Source: Chloroflexota bacterium | GTDB taxonomy: Bacteria > Chloroflexota > Anaerolineae > SpSt-313 | DNA length: 64,000 bases | Direction of reading: 5' to 3' | Assembly (NCBI GenBank): GCA_029553955.1 | Contig: JAKPJZ010000093.1 | Span: 19,887 to 83,886 of the forward strand | Part shown: positions 56,673 to 64,000 of the stretch, in pieces | Numbering within the stretch: position 1 is the first letter of the stretch | Layout of the letters: each line of letters begins with the position of its first letter | Notes under the pieces: model-generated | What the model saw: only the letters and a program-made list of their open reading frames with translations | Told to the model about the DNA's origin: nothing | Database searches by the model: none | Program-made: the position numbers and the translations under genes

Positions 56673-57758
56673 TCATGCATGCAGGCCGAGCGCAAGGCGC
56701 TGTTTAGGTGTGAAGTGATCGGCATAGTCTTCGATAAAGTACACGCTGCGCTGGTAATCCGTCTTGGTGTCGGCGTCGCGGCGGATTTCTGCCAGGTATT
56801 CAGCCGAATCGCCGTTCAGCGGGTGCCATAGTATCATCTGGTACTGGTCGGTGCCGGAGACGAGCACGCTGACTTCCAGCATCCATAGGAGCGTGCCGTC
56901 GGGCCGGAAGAACGGCACGGGGATGCCGACGGAATGTCCCCCGGCGGTCTCTGCCGGTGTGGCGCATCTTTGCCACATGGCCGAAAAGCCGGGCGTCTGG
57001 TGCAGTAGCTCGATCAGCGCCTGGTAGCGCGGGTCACTCTGTTCCATCAGCGCCTGCGTAGAGGCCTTGAACCTGGCCATTTGTTGGCAATAGTAAGAGT
57101 CCGCGTATGGGCCCCGCAGGGAGCGCATCAAGCTATCCGGCTGATACTTTGGTTTCCCGCTCTTGCTGGCCGTCAACCGGTGCCACCACGTCCAGTTGGC
57201 GGCTTCGCTCTCTTCGTAGCCGACCAGCGCCATCTCATAGGAGGTGGTTGCCTGTACGCACCAATAACGGTCCATGACGAACGAGAAGACGGGCCATTCC
57301 GCGAGGCGCTTCTTCCAGTCGTCGGCGAAGGTGAGAGTCGGCTCGCGCTCTCTTGTCTCGATCTCCAGGTCGTGGAGCATTGACTGCAGCTGCAAGCGGT
57401 TCTTGACCGAGATGTCGCGGTACAGGGCGATGAGCTGGCGCAACTCGGCCGTCCGCACGATGGGGCGCACGCGGTGGCGGTTCTCACGCAGGAACCAGCG
57501 CACTAGGGCCACCAACCTGTTGCTGCGCACCTGGTTCGTCGACCCGCTGACTCGCCGGGCGGACTCGCCGTCGCTCGTCCACTGTCTGAAGGTCTTGAGA
57601 CCGATGCCCTCGGTGTCGATGCCGAGCCTTTGCATCTCATCGACCACCACCCGGCTCTCGACGCCGCTGCGCTGCAGCCATCGGGATAGGATGCTTCCGC
57701 TCTGCCGGTCCACATCCTGGAACTGACCGATTCCGCTCTCACCACTGGCTGGTTCCAT
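56673..57758 (-). CDS. MmyB-like ligand-binding transcription regulator
   Basis: 361 residues. The C-terminal 180 residues match the MmyB ligand-binding domain: DRYWCVQATTSYEMALVGY, SDPRYQALIELLHQTPGFSA and MWQRC, LLWMLEVSVLVSGTDQYQMI and LWHPLNGDSAEYL. The N-terminal part, with IDTEGIGLKTFRQWTSDGES, is probably a divergent XRE helix-turn-helix. MmyB-type domains bind fatty-acyl or similar ligands. The gene is transcribed away from the PTS-EIIC-like operon from overlapping promoters (57790-57848), so it probably controls that operon. ATG 57758 follows GGGAGG. Confidence 0.75.
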   Translation of the reverse strand: MEPASGESGIGQFQDVDRQSGSILSRWLQRSGVESRVVVDEMQRLGIDTEGIGLKTFRQWTSDGESARRVSGSTNQVRSNRLVALVRWFLRENRHRVRPIVRTAELRQLIALYRDISVKNRLQLQSMLHDLEIETREREPTLTFADDWKKRLAEWPVFSFVMDRYWCVQATTSYEMALVGYEESEAANWTWWHRLTASKSGKPKYQPDSLMRSLRGPYADSYYCQQMARFKASTQALMEQSDPRYQALIELLHQTPGFSAMWQRCATPAETAGGHSVGIPVPFFRPDGTLLWMLEVSVLVSGTDQYQMILWHPLNGDSAEYLAEIRRDADTKTDYQRSVYFIEDYADHFTPKQRLALGLHA

Positions 57759-57789
57759 TTTTCCGACCTCCCTGCGGAATCCGTGGCCA

Positions 57790-57848
57790 TTGACGGGCGC
57801 CCTATCGCCAAGTAAGATGATTATATCGGTATGTTCGCTCACGCGCAA
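57790..57848. promoter_or_regulatory. Overlapping divergent promoters
   Basis: Plus strand: TTGACG (57790-57795), 17 bp, TAAGAT (57813-57818). Minus strand: TTGCGC (57848-57843), 17 bp, TATAAT (57825-57820). The two -10 boxes are 1 bp apart, so polymerases would exclude each other. Confidence 0.7.
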
Positions 57849-57859
57849 GGAGCAGAGGA

Positions 57860-59419
57860 ATGAAAAGGATTGCTGTCGTAGGCTCCAGCGGTGGCCATCT
57901 CTATGTGCTGGGCGGCAGGGACCCCAAGTCACTCCTGGAGGAGATCACCCGCCAGGCAGAGGGCGCCGGCATTGAGGTGGCCAGCATCGCCTTCGTAGCG
58001 GCATCGTCGTCACTCGATCACGTGACTGACGAGACGGGGGGGGCTCTGTGGGTGCAGAGCGAAGGCGGCCCGAAGCCCCGGCTAGAGGGCAAGCTCAAGG
58101 GGGTGAACGAGTCGGCCAGGGAGGATAACCAGGCCATTGCCGACGCCATCCGCAAGGGCGAGATCGACGGCGTGATCCTCGTCAGCGCGGATCCGAAAGG
58201 GGTGAACAAGCCCGTCATCGAGGCCGCGGCGGAGAAGGGGATCCCGGTTGCCGGGACGGGCGGCACTTCGATGGCCGATGCCCGCGCGTTGGGGGCAAGA
58301 GTCATCGCCGCTTCGGGGACGACCGGTTCGACGAACCGAACCCGGGCCGTGGGCTACATCTCCGCGTTCGCGGGCGAGTGGAAGCTCAAGTACACCCCCG
58401 TGATCGGCAAGGTGACGGAGGCTGTCAGCGGCAGCATCTGGAGCAGGATCAACCTGCGCAGCATCATGATGTCGTCGCTGCCCGGTTTCATCGCCATGGC
58501 GCTGATCTTGGCCGTGGGCAAGATTCCCTTCCTCACGGGCTCGGTCGGGCCACTCTTCGACACCCTGATTGCTGCTCTGCCCGTTATCGTAGCAGTGGTG
58601 GCGGCCAAGCAGGTCTCGGGCCTGGAGGAAGTGGGTATCGTTGCGGGCGCGGTTGCCGGCGTCCTCTCGGTCGAGGGCGGCATTCTGGGCGGCATCGCCG
58701 GCGGTATCCTAGCCGGCATCCTGGCCAACTACCTGTTGCGCTGGTCATTCCGTATGCGCTTCCCGGCCACGACGGCCAGCCTGGTGGCAGGCGCTATCGG
58801 TGGTCTGGTTTCGGGCCTGATCATCTTCTTCGTGCTGGCTCCCATCACCCTGTGGCTGGGCAATGCCTTCAGGGGCATCATCGAAGCAGCGCTCGGCTTT
58901 AATGCCATCCTCGCTGGAGCGGTGGCCGGGCTTCTGATCTGGCCGGCGATCATCGGCGGCGTCTATCACGCGGCCATCTTGCCGATCATACTGCTGGAGA
59001 TGGAGACCCAGGGCAACAGCTTCCTGGGGGCGGTCGACATGACCGGCCTGGTGATGGTCTCCGCCGGCATCACGCTGGCCAACATCATCGCCCCTCGCGC
59101 CAAGAGCGATGCTTCGGTGGCTGCTCCCGGCTTCCTGGTCAACATCGGGTTCGGCACCTTCGTCGAGGCGGCCTACCCGTTCATGTTCGCCGACAAGCGC
59201 ATCTTCGCTACCGCACTCTTTAGTGCCACGGTGGCCGGCGCGTTCTGCGGCTTCTTCAATGCCCGAGGCTCGGGCTATGTGCCGTCGCTGGTAGCTCCGG
59301 GCCTCTCGAACAACCCGATTGGCTTCCTGGCTTCCATGCTGGTGGCAATGGTTGTTTCGTGCCTGCTTACTATCTTCTTCAACAAGACGGCGAAGAAGCA
59401 GGTACCAGAGGCTGCATAG
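57860..59419 (+). CDS. PTS EIIC-like membrane protein with N-terminal Rossmann-like domain
   Basis: 519 residues. Residues 1-170 form a soluble alpha/beta domain (MKRIAVVGSSGGHLYVLGG, DGVILVSADPKGVNKPVIEA, AAEKGIPVAGTGGTSMADAR). It resembles sugar- or nucleotide-binding Rossmann folds, not an EIIB domain: there is no phospho-cysteine motif. From about 200 there are nine or so membrane segments like fructose-type PTS EIIC (GGILGGIAGGILAGILANYL, GGVYHAAILPIILLEMETQG, FGTFVEAAYPFMFADKRIFA, SNNPIGFLASMLVAMVVSCL). No EI, HPr, EIIA or EIIB is visible nearby. It may transport without phosphorylation or use an unusual partner. It is followed by a TIM-barrel enzyme 12 bp downstream. Confidence 0.75.
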   Translation: MKRIAVVGSSGGHLYVLGGRDPKSLLEEITRQAEGAGIEVASIAFVAASSSLDHVTDETGGALWVQSEGGPKPRLEGKLKGVNESAREDNQAIADAIRKGEIDGVILVSADPKGVNKPVIEAAAEKGIPVAGTGGTSMADARALGARVIAASGTTGSTNRTRAVGYISAFAGEWKLKYTPVIGKVTEAVSGSIWSRINLRSIMMSSLPGFIAMALILAVGKIPFLTGSVGPLFDTLIAALPVIVAVVAAKQVSGLEEVGIVAGAVAGVLSVEGGILGGIAGGILAGILANYLLRWSFRMRFPATTASLVAGAIGGLVSGLIIFFVLAPITLWLGNAFRGIIEAALGFNAILAGAVAGLLIWPAIIGGVYHAAILPIILLEMETQGNSFLGAVDMTGLVMVSAGITLANIIAPRAKSDASVAAPGFLVNIGFGTFVEAAYPFMFADKRIFATALFSATVAGAFCGFFNARGSGYVPSLVAPGLSNNPIGFLASMLVAMVVSCLLTIFFNKTAKKQVPEAA

Positions 59420-59431
59420 GGAGGATCGACT

Positions 59432-60271
59432 ATGATTACTGGAGACATGGCGCGCAAGCGCGAGGCTGCCCTCAGGAAAGTGACCGACGCTATCAAGCTG
59501 CACGGCGGCACCACGCTCCTGGCCACCGGCATCACGGGCGATGATAGCCGGCTTGCCCTGGCAGCCGTGCAGGCCGGGGCGCGCCTGCTCGAGCCAAACC
59601 ACCCGGCCATCGCTCTGGCCCGCGGCTACCAGGGCGTCACCTCGATGCATGCTGCCGAAGACGTGCGCCACCAAGTCCCGATGGAGGAGATGCTCAGAGT
59701 GACAGCCGGCGTACGGGCGGCGGTTGGCCGTGACATCTATATCACTGTGGGCGTGCCGGGCTCCTTTGCGGAAACGCTGCCCACGCCCCTGACTGATGAG
59801 CAGGTCTGTGCCCTCAGCCGCGCCGGGGCCGATGGTATCCACGCGCACAAGACGACTTTCGAAGACTTGAAGGACGTCGTGGATCTGTGCCACAAGTATG
59901 GCCTACTGGTAGATGCCTACATCGCCCACCCGTCCGACCGGCATCTCTTCGGCATCCCAGCCGGGGCGCCTGCCGAGGTGGCCGAAGCGGCGAAGATGAT
60001 GCAGGAGATCGGGGTCGACCTGATCGGCCTGATGACGGGCATGAGCTATGAAGGTGTGGCCGCCGGCGAGATCGCGCCGGTGGTGCGCCAGAGGCTCGAG
60101 GCCATGCTGAAGGCGGTGACGGTGCCGACTCTGGCAGAAGGCGGCATCAACGTGACCAACTTTAGGGCCTTCATGGGGACGGGCGTGAGCATCCTCGTCG
60201 TGGGCACAGCCTTTGACGATATTGCCAGGAAGGCCGTCACCGACACCGTGGGGGTCTTCTTGCGCAGGTAG
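59432..60271 (+). CDS. TIM-barrel phosphate-binding enzyme
   Basis: 279 residues with a ribulose-phosphate-binding barrel layout: LLATGITGDDSRLALAAVQA, SRAGADGIHAHKTTFEDLKD, GVDLIGLMTGMSYEGVAAGE and a C-terminal phosphate grip VPTLAEGGINVTNFRAFMGT with GVSILVVGTAFD. It resembles HisA/ThiG/PdxS-type or aldolase barrels without being any of them. It shares an operon with the EIIC-like transporter, so it probably acts on the transported, possibly phosphorylated, sugar. GGGAGGA lies about 7 bp before ATG 59432. Confidence 0.72.
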   Translation: MITGDMARKREAALRKVTDAIKLHGGTTLLATGITGDDSRLALAAVQAGARLLEPNHPAIALARGYQGVTSMHAAEDVRHQVPMEEMLRVTAGVRAAVGRDIYITVGVPGSFAETLPTPLTDEQVCALSRAGADGIHAHKTTFEDLKDVVDLCHKYGLLVDAYIAHPSDRHLFGIPAGAPAEVAEAAKMMQEIGVDLIGLMTGMSYEGVAAGEIAPVVRQRLEAMLKAVTVPTLAEGGINVTNFRAFMGTGVSILVVGTAFDDIARKAVTDTVGVFLRR

Positions 60272-60352
60272 GTAGCACCGCCGGCCGCGCGGCAAGACCT
60301 GCAGCCGAGGGCTTTCGGCGGGGTGCGAGTGCAGGGCGCTCGAACAAAGTCC

Positions 60353-60401
60353 TAGTCCACGGTCTGGGCCTTGGTGTTCTCGAGGCTCAGACCGTGGACC
60401 A
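60353..60401. terminator. Hairpin after the TIM-barrel gene
   Basis: GTCCACGGTCTGGGCC and GGCTCAGACCGTGGAC pair with one G-T, extended by CTA/CAG, around a 13-nt loop. It is a likely terminator of the 57860-60271 operon, without a clear T-run. Apart from this and E3, 60272-60834 has no supported gene. Confidence 0.55.
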
Positions 60402-60530
60402 GTCACCTGGAGCCAGTGTCTTGCACCAGACAGGACCCGGACGTGCGGCCTATCTGGCAATCGGATCAAATACGGTTTACCGGGTTGAGGAGTGTCGGCC
60501 TGCGCTCTGCCCCATCTCGTCCGTCCTCAG

Positions 60531-60592
60531 ACCTGACACAGCGATTTCCCTGGCAGGAAGGCGCCAGGCAAGAACTCGCCAGGTCTCCAGCC
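60531..60592. mobile_element. Solo end of an E-type MITE
   Basis: ACCTGACACAGCGATTTCCC then TGGCAGG and GGCAAGAACTCGCC match the left ends of E1 (11962) and E2 (13444). No opposite end is recognised. Confidence 0.55.
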
Positions 60593-60834
60593 CCCCGAAC
60601 GTCAGCCGGTCGATCTCCGCCTCGAGCTCCAGCCGCTTGACCTCTAGCGCCGCCCGGGCCGCTTGGCCGCAGCACGCCAGCGCCCACGGCCAGGGTCTCC
60701 CTCTGCCGGCAGCCCACAGCCAGCCGCGCCGATCTCGCCCGGCGCTAGGCCTTGCGAGTCGCGCCTCTCCTGCAGATCCTGGATACTCGGATGGCATGGG
60801 GAATCGAAGAGGGGCTTGCTGCGCTATCGCTCCC

Positions 60835-61962
60835 TCAGTACCTGCCGTAGGTCTTGGTGACCTGTACCATCTTGTCGACCAACTCGAAGCGAAAGCCGGC
60901 ATCGAGCTCGGCGCTGATGATGAGCCCGCCGCCGGCCGCGCAGCCGTCGATGATGGTCTTGACTTCGCGCTCGACCTCTGCCTCGGTGCCCAGCACGAAG
61001 AGCGAGGGCTTGAGGTTGCCGAAGAGGCAGAGATGGTCGCCGAGGACGCGCTTGGCGGCGATGATGTCGCTGCGCTCGTCGAGGTGCAGATAGCCCGATT
61101 TGGGCGGCAATTCCTTCAGGTACTCGAGCAGCGGAGTCCAGTTGGTGTCAAAGTGGTACTGCAGGCGGCAGCCGGCCTCGACCATGGCGTGTGCCATGCG
61201 TACGAGGAAGGGGAGGCAGAACTGTTCAAACATCTTGGGCGACACGAAATCGGCGGAGGCGCGGGCTGAGCCGAGGACGAGCGTGCGCGCGCTCAGCATC
61301 TTGGCCTGGTTGATGCCGGCCGCGATCATGCCGTCGCAGAGGATGTCGAGCACCTCGAGCACCTTGCCGGGGCGGCGGCGCAGGTCGAGCAGAAAGTTGG
61401 TGTTGCCGCGCAGTTCTGATAGCAAGCCGAAGGGGTCGCCTAGGCCGCCGTCGATCATGAGCGGCACCTGGCGCTCGTCGCGCCATTTGTGTGCGATCTG
61501 GGCCGCCACCGGCGCCATGGCGGCCATCCTGGCGAGATCGCCGGCGCCCGCACGGCGGAAGCTGAAGAAGCGGTGGAAGCCTTCCTTCAGCACCAGATCA
61601 TAGTCGGCCTCGGTCATCAGCGGCTGCTCTCGGGCGCGCTCGTTCAGGTTGGGGATGGCGTCGGGCGGGCGCTCGCGGCCGGGCAGGTGCCAGTCAAGGT
61701 AGAAGGTGGAGAACGGGTCGGGCAGGGGGGCCAGGTAGAGCGACAAGAGGAAGCCGCCCTCGGCCATGTCAAAGCCACCGTGCTTATTGTAGGCGTACTC
61801 GAAAGCCTCGTCACACTTCCAGGGGTCCGTAAGGACGTCGGCCACGCTCATCCCGGCCAGCGTGGCATAGTAGTAGCCGCCCATGGGGGCCACAGCCACG
61901 CGGTCGGGCTGCTGCAGGTTGATGTGCTTTTCGATGCGCTCGATGGCCGTCATGTCGCTCAT
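60835..61962 (-). CDS. URO-D-family corrinoid methyltransferase
   Basis: 375 residues of the uroporphyrinogen-decarboxylase-like family that includes MtaA/MtbA/CmuA methyltransferases. Motifs: RIEKHINLQQPDRVAVAPMG at the start, LRLQYHFDTNWTPLLEYLKE in the middle, KSGYLHLDERSDIIAAKRVL and LCLFGNLKPSLFVLGTEAEV at the end. Because the corrinoid protein gene overlaps it (ATGA), a methyl-transfer or demethylation role is likely rather than haem synthesis. GGAGG is about 7 bp before ATG 61962. Confidence 0.88.
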   Translation of the reverse strand: MSDMTAIERIEKHINLQQPDRVAVAPMGGYYYATLAGMSVADVLTDPWKCDEAFEYAYNKHGGFDMAEGGFLLSLYLAPLPDPFSTFYLDWHLPGRERPPDAIPNLNERAREQPLMTEADYDLVLKEGFHRFFSFRRAGAGDLARMAAMAPVAAQIAHKWRDERQVPLMIDGGLGDPFGLLSELRGNTNFLLDLRRRPGKVLEVLDILCDGMIAAGINQAKMLSARTLVLGSARASADFVSPKMFEQFCLPFLVRMAHAMVEAGCRLQYHFDTNWTPLLEYLKELPPKSGYLHLDERSDIIAAKRVLGDHLCLFGNLKPSLFVLGTEAEVEREVKTIIDGCAAGGGLIISAELDAGFRFELVDKMVQVTKTYGRY

Positions 61963-62606
61963 CGCCTGGCCTCCATCATGGCGCGCACCAGCTTGAGCCC
62001 GGCATAGGCGTCGTTGGTGCAGGCATCGCAGCCGATGCGCCGCTGCCAGCGCTCGTCGACCGGCAAACCGCCGACGATGACCCGCACGCGGCTGCGCAGG
62101 CCGGCCTGCTCTAGCAGCCACACCGTCTCGGCCATGGGCTCGATCGACGTGGTGAGGATGCCCGACATGCCGAGGATATCGGCGCTGTTGCGCTGCACAT
62201 GCGCCACAAAGGTCGCAGGCGGCACGTCGATGCCCAGGTCGTCGACGGCAAAGCCGTCACTCCGTGCCAGGGCCACGAAGATGTTCTTGCCGATGTCGTG
62301 CAGGTCGCCCTTGACGGTGCCGATGACGATCTTGCCGGCGGCCGGCCGGCCGGGCTCTGCTTCCAGCTCCAGGCGGGGCTGCAGCTCGCACATAGCCTGC
62401 TCAAAGATCTCGGCCGCCATGACCAGCTCGGCCAGATAGTAGTCGTGCGTGCCAAAGCGCTCGCCGACGATCGCCATGCCCGCGGTCAGTGCGTCGAGGA
62501 TCACCCGGGCGCGCACGCCGGCCGCCACGAGGCTGCGAACCCTGTCCAGGGTGAGCGCCTCGTCCAGGTTGACGAAGAGCTCGGTGAGGTCCGGGATTGT
62601 GCTCAT
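61959..62606 (-). CDS. Corrinoid (B12-binding) protein, MtaC/MtbC-like
   Basis: 215 residues. An N-terminal four-helix cap domain (about 1-85, ALTLDRVRSLVAAGVRARVI, FGTHDYYLAELVMAAEIFEQ) precedes a cobalamin Rossmann domain with KGDLHDIGKNI (His103, lower-axial ligand), the SGILTTSIEPM loop and VRVIVGGLPVDERW. It shuttles methyl groups between methyltransferases. Its downstream partner is the URO-D-like protein. The third component, a substrate-specific MtaB/MttB-type enzyme, is not in the window. Confidence 0.92.
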   Translation of the reverse strand: MSTIPDLTELFVNLDEALTLDRVRSLVAAGVRARVILDALTAGMAIVGERFGTHDYYLAELVMAAEIFEQAMCELQPRLELEAEPGRPAAGKIVIGTVKGDLHDIGKNIFVALARSDGFAVDDLGIDVPPATFVAHVQRNSADILGMSGILTTSIEPMAETVWLLEQAGLRSRVRVIVGGLPVDERWQRRIGCDACTNDAYAGLKLVRAMMEARR

Positions 62607-62610
62607 GGAC

Positions 62611-62826
62611 CTACGCTCCCGGCCGCCGCGGCGGGCGTGGCCCCACGATGCGCTGCAGCCACGGGGGCGGTGGTGGGATGACCCCCCAGGCGCCCATGAG
62701 CACCAGGAAGGCGGTGCGGGCCTGGGCGGCACTCCCGCCCAGCATCATGCGGGCAATCAAGGCGTTGCGCTTGGCGGACGGCAGGTGGGCGATGGCCCGG
62801 CCTCTTGCTTTCTCCTCTTCCAACAT
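62611..62826 (-). CDS. Small unknown protein leading the corrinoid operon
   Basis: 71 residues: a basic/acidic helix (EEEKARGRAIAHLPSAKRNA), a hydrophobic stretch (MMLGGSAAQARTAFLVLMGA) and a Pro-rich end (IPPPPPWLQRIVGPRPPRRP). It is supported by an excellent ribosome site (AAAGGAGG), a consensus promoter upstream and only 4 bp to the next gene. No homologous family is recognised. Confidence 0.6.
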   Translation of the reverse strand: MLEEEKARGRAIAHLPSAKRNALIARMMLGGSAAQARTAFLVLMGAWGVIPPPPPWLQRIVGPRPPRRPGA

Positions 62827-62919
62827 CGCCGCCTCCTTTCGACATGGCAGGTCGTCGCGGGTGCTCCGGCGAGGCTGCCGATGGCCGAACCCGTATTGTC
62901 AGGGAATTAGCCACTCTAC

Positions 62920-62948
62920 ATTGTACCGTGCGACGAGCGCGGTGTCAA
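62920..62948 (-). promoter_or_regulatory. Promoter of the corrinoid operon
   Basis: Minus strand TTGACA (62948-62943), 17-bp spacer, TACAAT (62925-62920). A near-consensus promoter, 94 bp before the first start codon. Confidence 0.8.
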
Positions 62949-62965
62949 TCAGTAGTTGCCGTGTC

Positions 62966-63131
62966 ACTGCTCAGCCTGTCATTGCGAGTATCCCAGGCCG
63001 CCGCGCGGCATGTGCAAGCACAGAAACTGCGACTGTCATTGCGAGGAGGCGGCCGCAGCCGCCGACGAAGCAATCTCCATGTCGGACATGGAGATTGCTT
63101 CGCTGCGGCTCGCAATGACGGGCTGAGCAGT
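62966..63131. mobile_element. TCATTGCGAG MITE-like element, copy 4
   Basis: 166 bp with 23-bp inverted ends (one mismatch). It has the same composite structure as 3598-3757, including CGCCGCGCGGCATGTGCAAG and a second inner TCATTGCGAGG. It lies 18 bp upstream of the corrinoid promoter's -35 box. Confidence 0.85.
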
Positions 63132-63155
63132 TGCGTTGCCGTGACAATCAAGAGA

Positions 63156-63195
63156 AGCAGCGAGGCCCCGGGGTCACCCCCAGGGCCTCGCTGCT
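63156..63195 (-). terminator. Hairpin after the Hsp20 gene
   Basis: AGCAGCGAGGCCC and its complement (13 bp) with an inner GGGG/CCCC, followed on the minus strand by TTCTCTTG. It lies 41 bp after the Hsp20 stop. Confidence 0.65.
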
Positions 63196-63235
63196 GGCAA
63201 GGTACGACACTCATCCCGAGAAGAGGGAGGAGGGC

Positions 63236-63751
63236 TCAGCGCACGACCTGCCGCCCCTGCGGGCGCTCGGGCTGGCCCATGCCGGCCTCCATCTCGGCGG
63301 CCAGGGCGGTCTCTCGCGCCTCGCCCTCCATCTCCTGCCCGGCCGCGCGCACCGGGATGTGCACCGCCTTCTCCCACTCTGGCTTTTGGATGCGCACCAC
63401 CAGCACGCCGGCAGCGATGGAGGCATCGCAGGCATTGGCCTCGATCTCGCGCGGCAACTCGATGCGGCGGTGGTACGGGCCCACGTGCCACTCGTGCAAG
63501 AGATAGTCCTTGGGCAACTGCGGAAAGCCCTTGGGCCTGGCCTGGATCACGATGGCGTTGCCCTCGCAATCGAGCTCCACATCGCCCGGCTCCATGCCCG
63601 GCACCGGCGCGGTGATGACCCAGGTCTCGGCCGTGTCATAGATATTGACCGGCAGCTCCTGGTGCCAGGTCTCCTCATCCCAGCCGCGCCCACGGCCGCG
63701 CCAGGGCGCCCAACTGCGCCGCCCAGGGTACCATGGTGAGAAGCGCGCCAT
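63236..63751 (-). CDS. Hsp20/alpha-crystallin small heat-shock protein
   Basis: 171 residues. An aromatic/Arg/Trp-rich N-terminal arm (FSPWYPGRRSWAPWRGRGRG) is followed by an alpha-crystallin domain (about 35-130): ELPVNIYDTAETWVITAPVP, GMEPGDVELDCEGNAIVIQA and the final strand with GVLVVRIQKPE in place of the usual GVLTVTLPK. The long C-terminal tail lacks a clear I-x-I motif apart from VHIPV. It works as an ATP-independent holdase. ATG 63751 follows GGAGGAGA. Confidence 0.9.
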   Translation of the reverse strand: MARFSPWYPGRRSWAPWRGRGRGWDEETWHQELPVNIYDTAETWVITAPVPGMEPGDVELDCEGNAIVIQARPKGFPQLPKDYLLHEWHVGPYHRRIELPREIEANACDASIAAGVLVVRIQKPEWEKAVHIPVRAAGQEMEGEARETALAAEMEAGMGQPERPQGRQVVR

Positions 63752-63867
63752 GCTCTCCTCCGCCTCCTTCCCAACCCGCATTGAGTCATCTGAAGGGAGC
63801 AGCGGCGGCTCCCACACCGCCTGAACCGCGGGCATGGGAGCCCGCTCTGCTCTCCGCGTAAGCTCCT

Positions 63868-64000
63868 AGAACATCGGTCAAGTATTCCTGCGAAGGCCCC
63901 CAGACGGCCGAATCATCGCCCTCCGACGCCCACGAAGCCGCCTGCGGCGGCCAAGGGGGGCTAGGCTACGTCGTCTATACGAATACTTGACCGATGTTCT
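63868..64000. mobile_element. MITE-like element with perfect 20-bp ends
   Basis: AGAACATCGGTCAAGTATTC (63868-63887) and GAATACTTGACCGATGTTCT (63981-64000) are exact complements. The 93-bp interior contains GCCGCCTGCGGCGGC-type stems and no ORF. It may continue past the window, so its full ends and any target duplication cannot be seen. Confidence 0.75.

Noticed and set aside
60477..60902. 141-codon minus-strand frame with a LEVKRLELEAEIDRLT helix
   Set aside because: It crosses the E3 repeat end, overlaps the start of nothing recognisable, and lacks a ribosome site; at most a degraded fragment.

Overview
This 64 kb window is high-GC and densely coded. Its gene content (beta-propeller esterase, lipoprotein serpins, DUF6935/DUF7309-like proteins, a corrinoid/URO-D methyltransferase pair, a Tat-exported lipoprotein binding protein) and its wealth of short intergenic repeats suggest a bacterium of the Chloroflexota. 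That assignment is inference. No rRNA, tRNA or CRISPR array was seen.

Layout. 1-36 kb is mostly single genes or short operons: a partial FtsK-like gene, a MerR/TipAS regulator, a GH51 arabinofuranosidase, a P2-type cation ATPase with a promoter-terminator leader, a zinc-ribbon protein, a secreted beta-propeller/esterase translationally coupled to a HlyD-type adaptor, XerD-like recombinase, purine nucleoside phosphorylase, a flippase-like membrane protein, a GntR regulator, RidA, an aldo/keto reductase, LeuRS, a run of small or poorly characterised genes, a CE4-type deacetylase, a DUF559 nuclease and two tandem serpin lipoproteins. The gaps between them carry several repeat families: long near-perfect palindromes, TCATTGCGAG elements with 19-23 bp terminal repeats, inverted arrays of degenerate heptamers, CGCGACGGGGG palindromes and MITE-like elements, one with an 8-bp target duplication.

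37-51.4 kb is a transferred-looking island. An apparently intact IS630-type element (37891-39063), whose transposase needs a -1 frameshift at CCCAAAA, lies on the left. A left-end remnant of the same IS lies on the right (50566 onward) and even supplies the stop codon of the last island gene. Between them are a GntR/FCD regulator with its own operator, a Tat lipoprotein binding protein, an IS5 remnant, and a tightly overlapping operon: NTF2-like protein, amidase, two-domain sugar-type ABC ATPase, permease, second amidase, DRE-TIM lyase/synthase, a ferredoxin-fused protein and a Cys/His-containing unknown protein. The native repeat families were not seen inside. The genes look like uptake and breakdown of an unknown amide or similar compound. 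The last three genes are the best candidate for an undescribed enzyme system.

51.4-64 kb returns to the host style: an alpha-alpha toroid protein, a uracil-DNA-glycosylase-like protein, tandem GNAT, zinc ribbon, L,D-transpeptidase and serine hydrolase. Next comes a divergent MmyB-like regulator facing a PTS-EIIC-like transporter plus TIM-barrel enzyme, then a corrinoid methyl-transfer operon led by a tiny gene, and an Hsp20.
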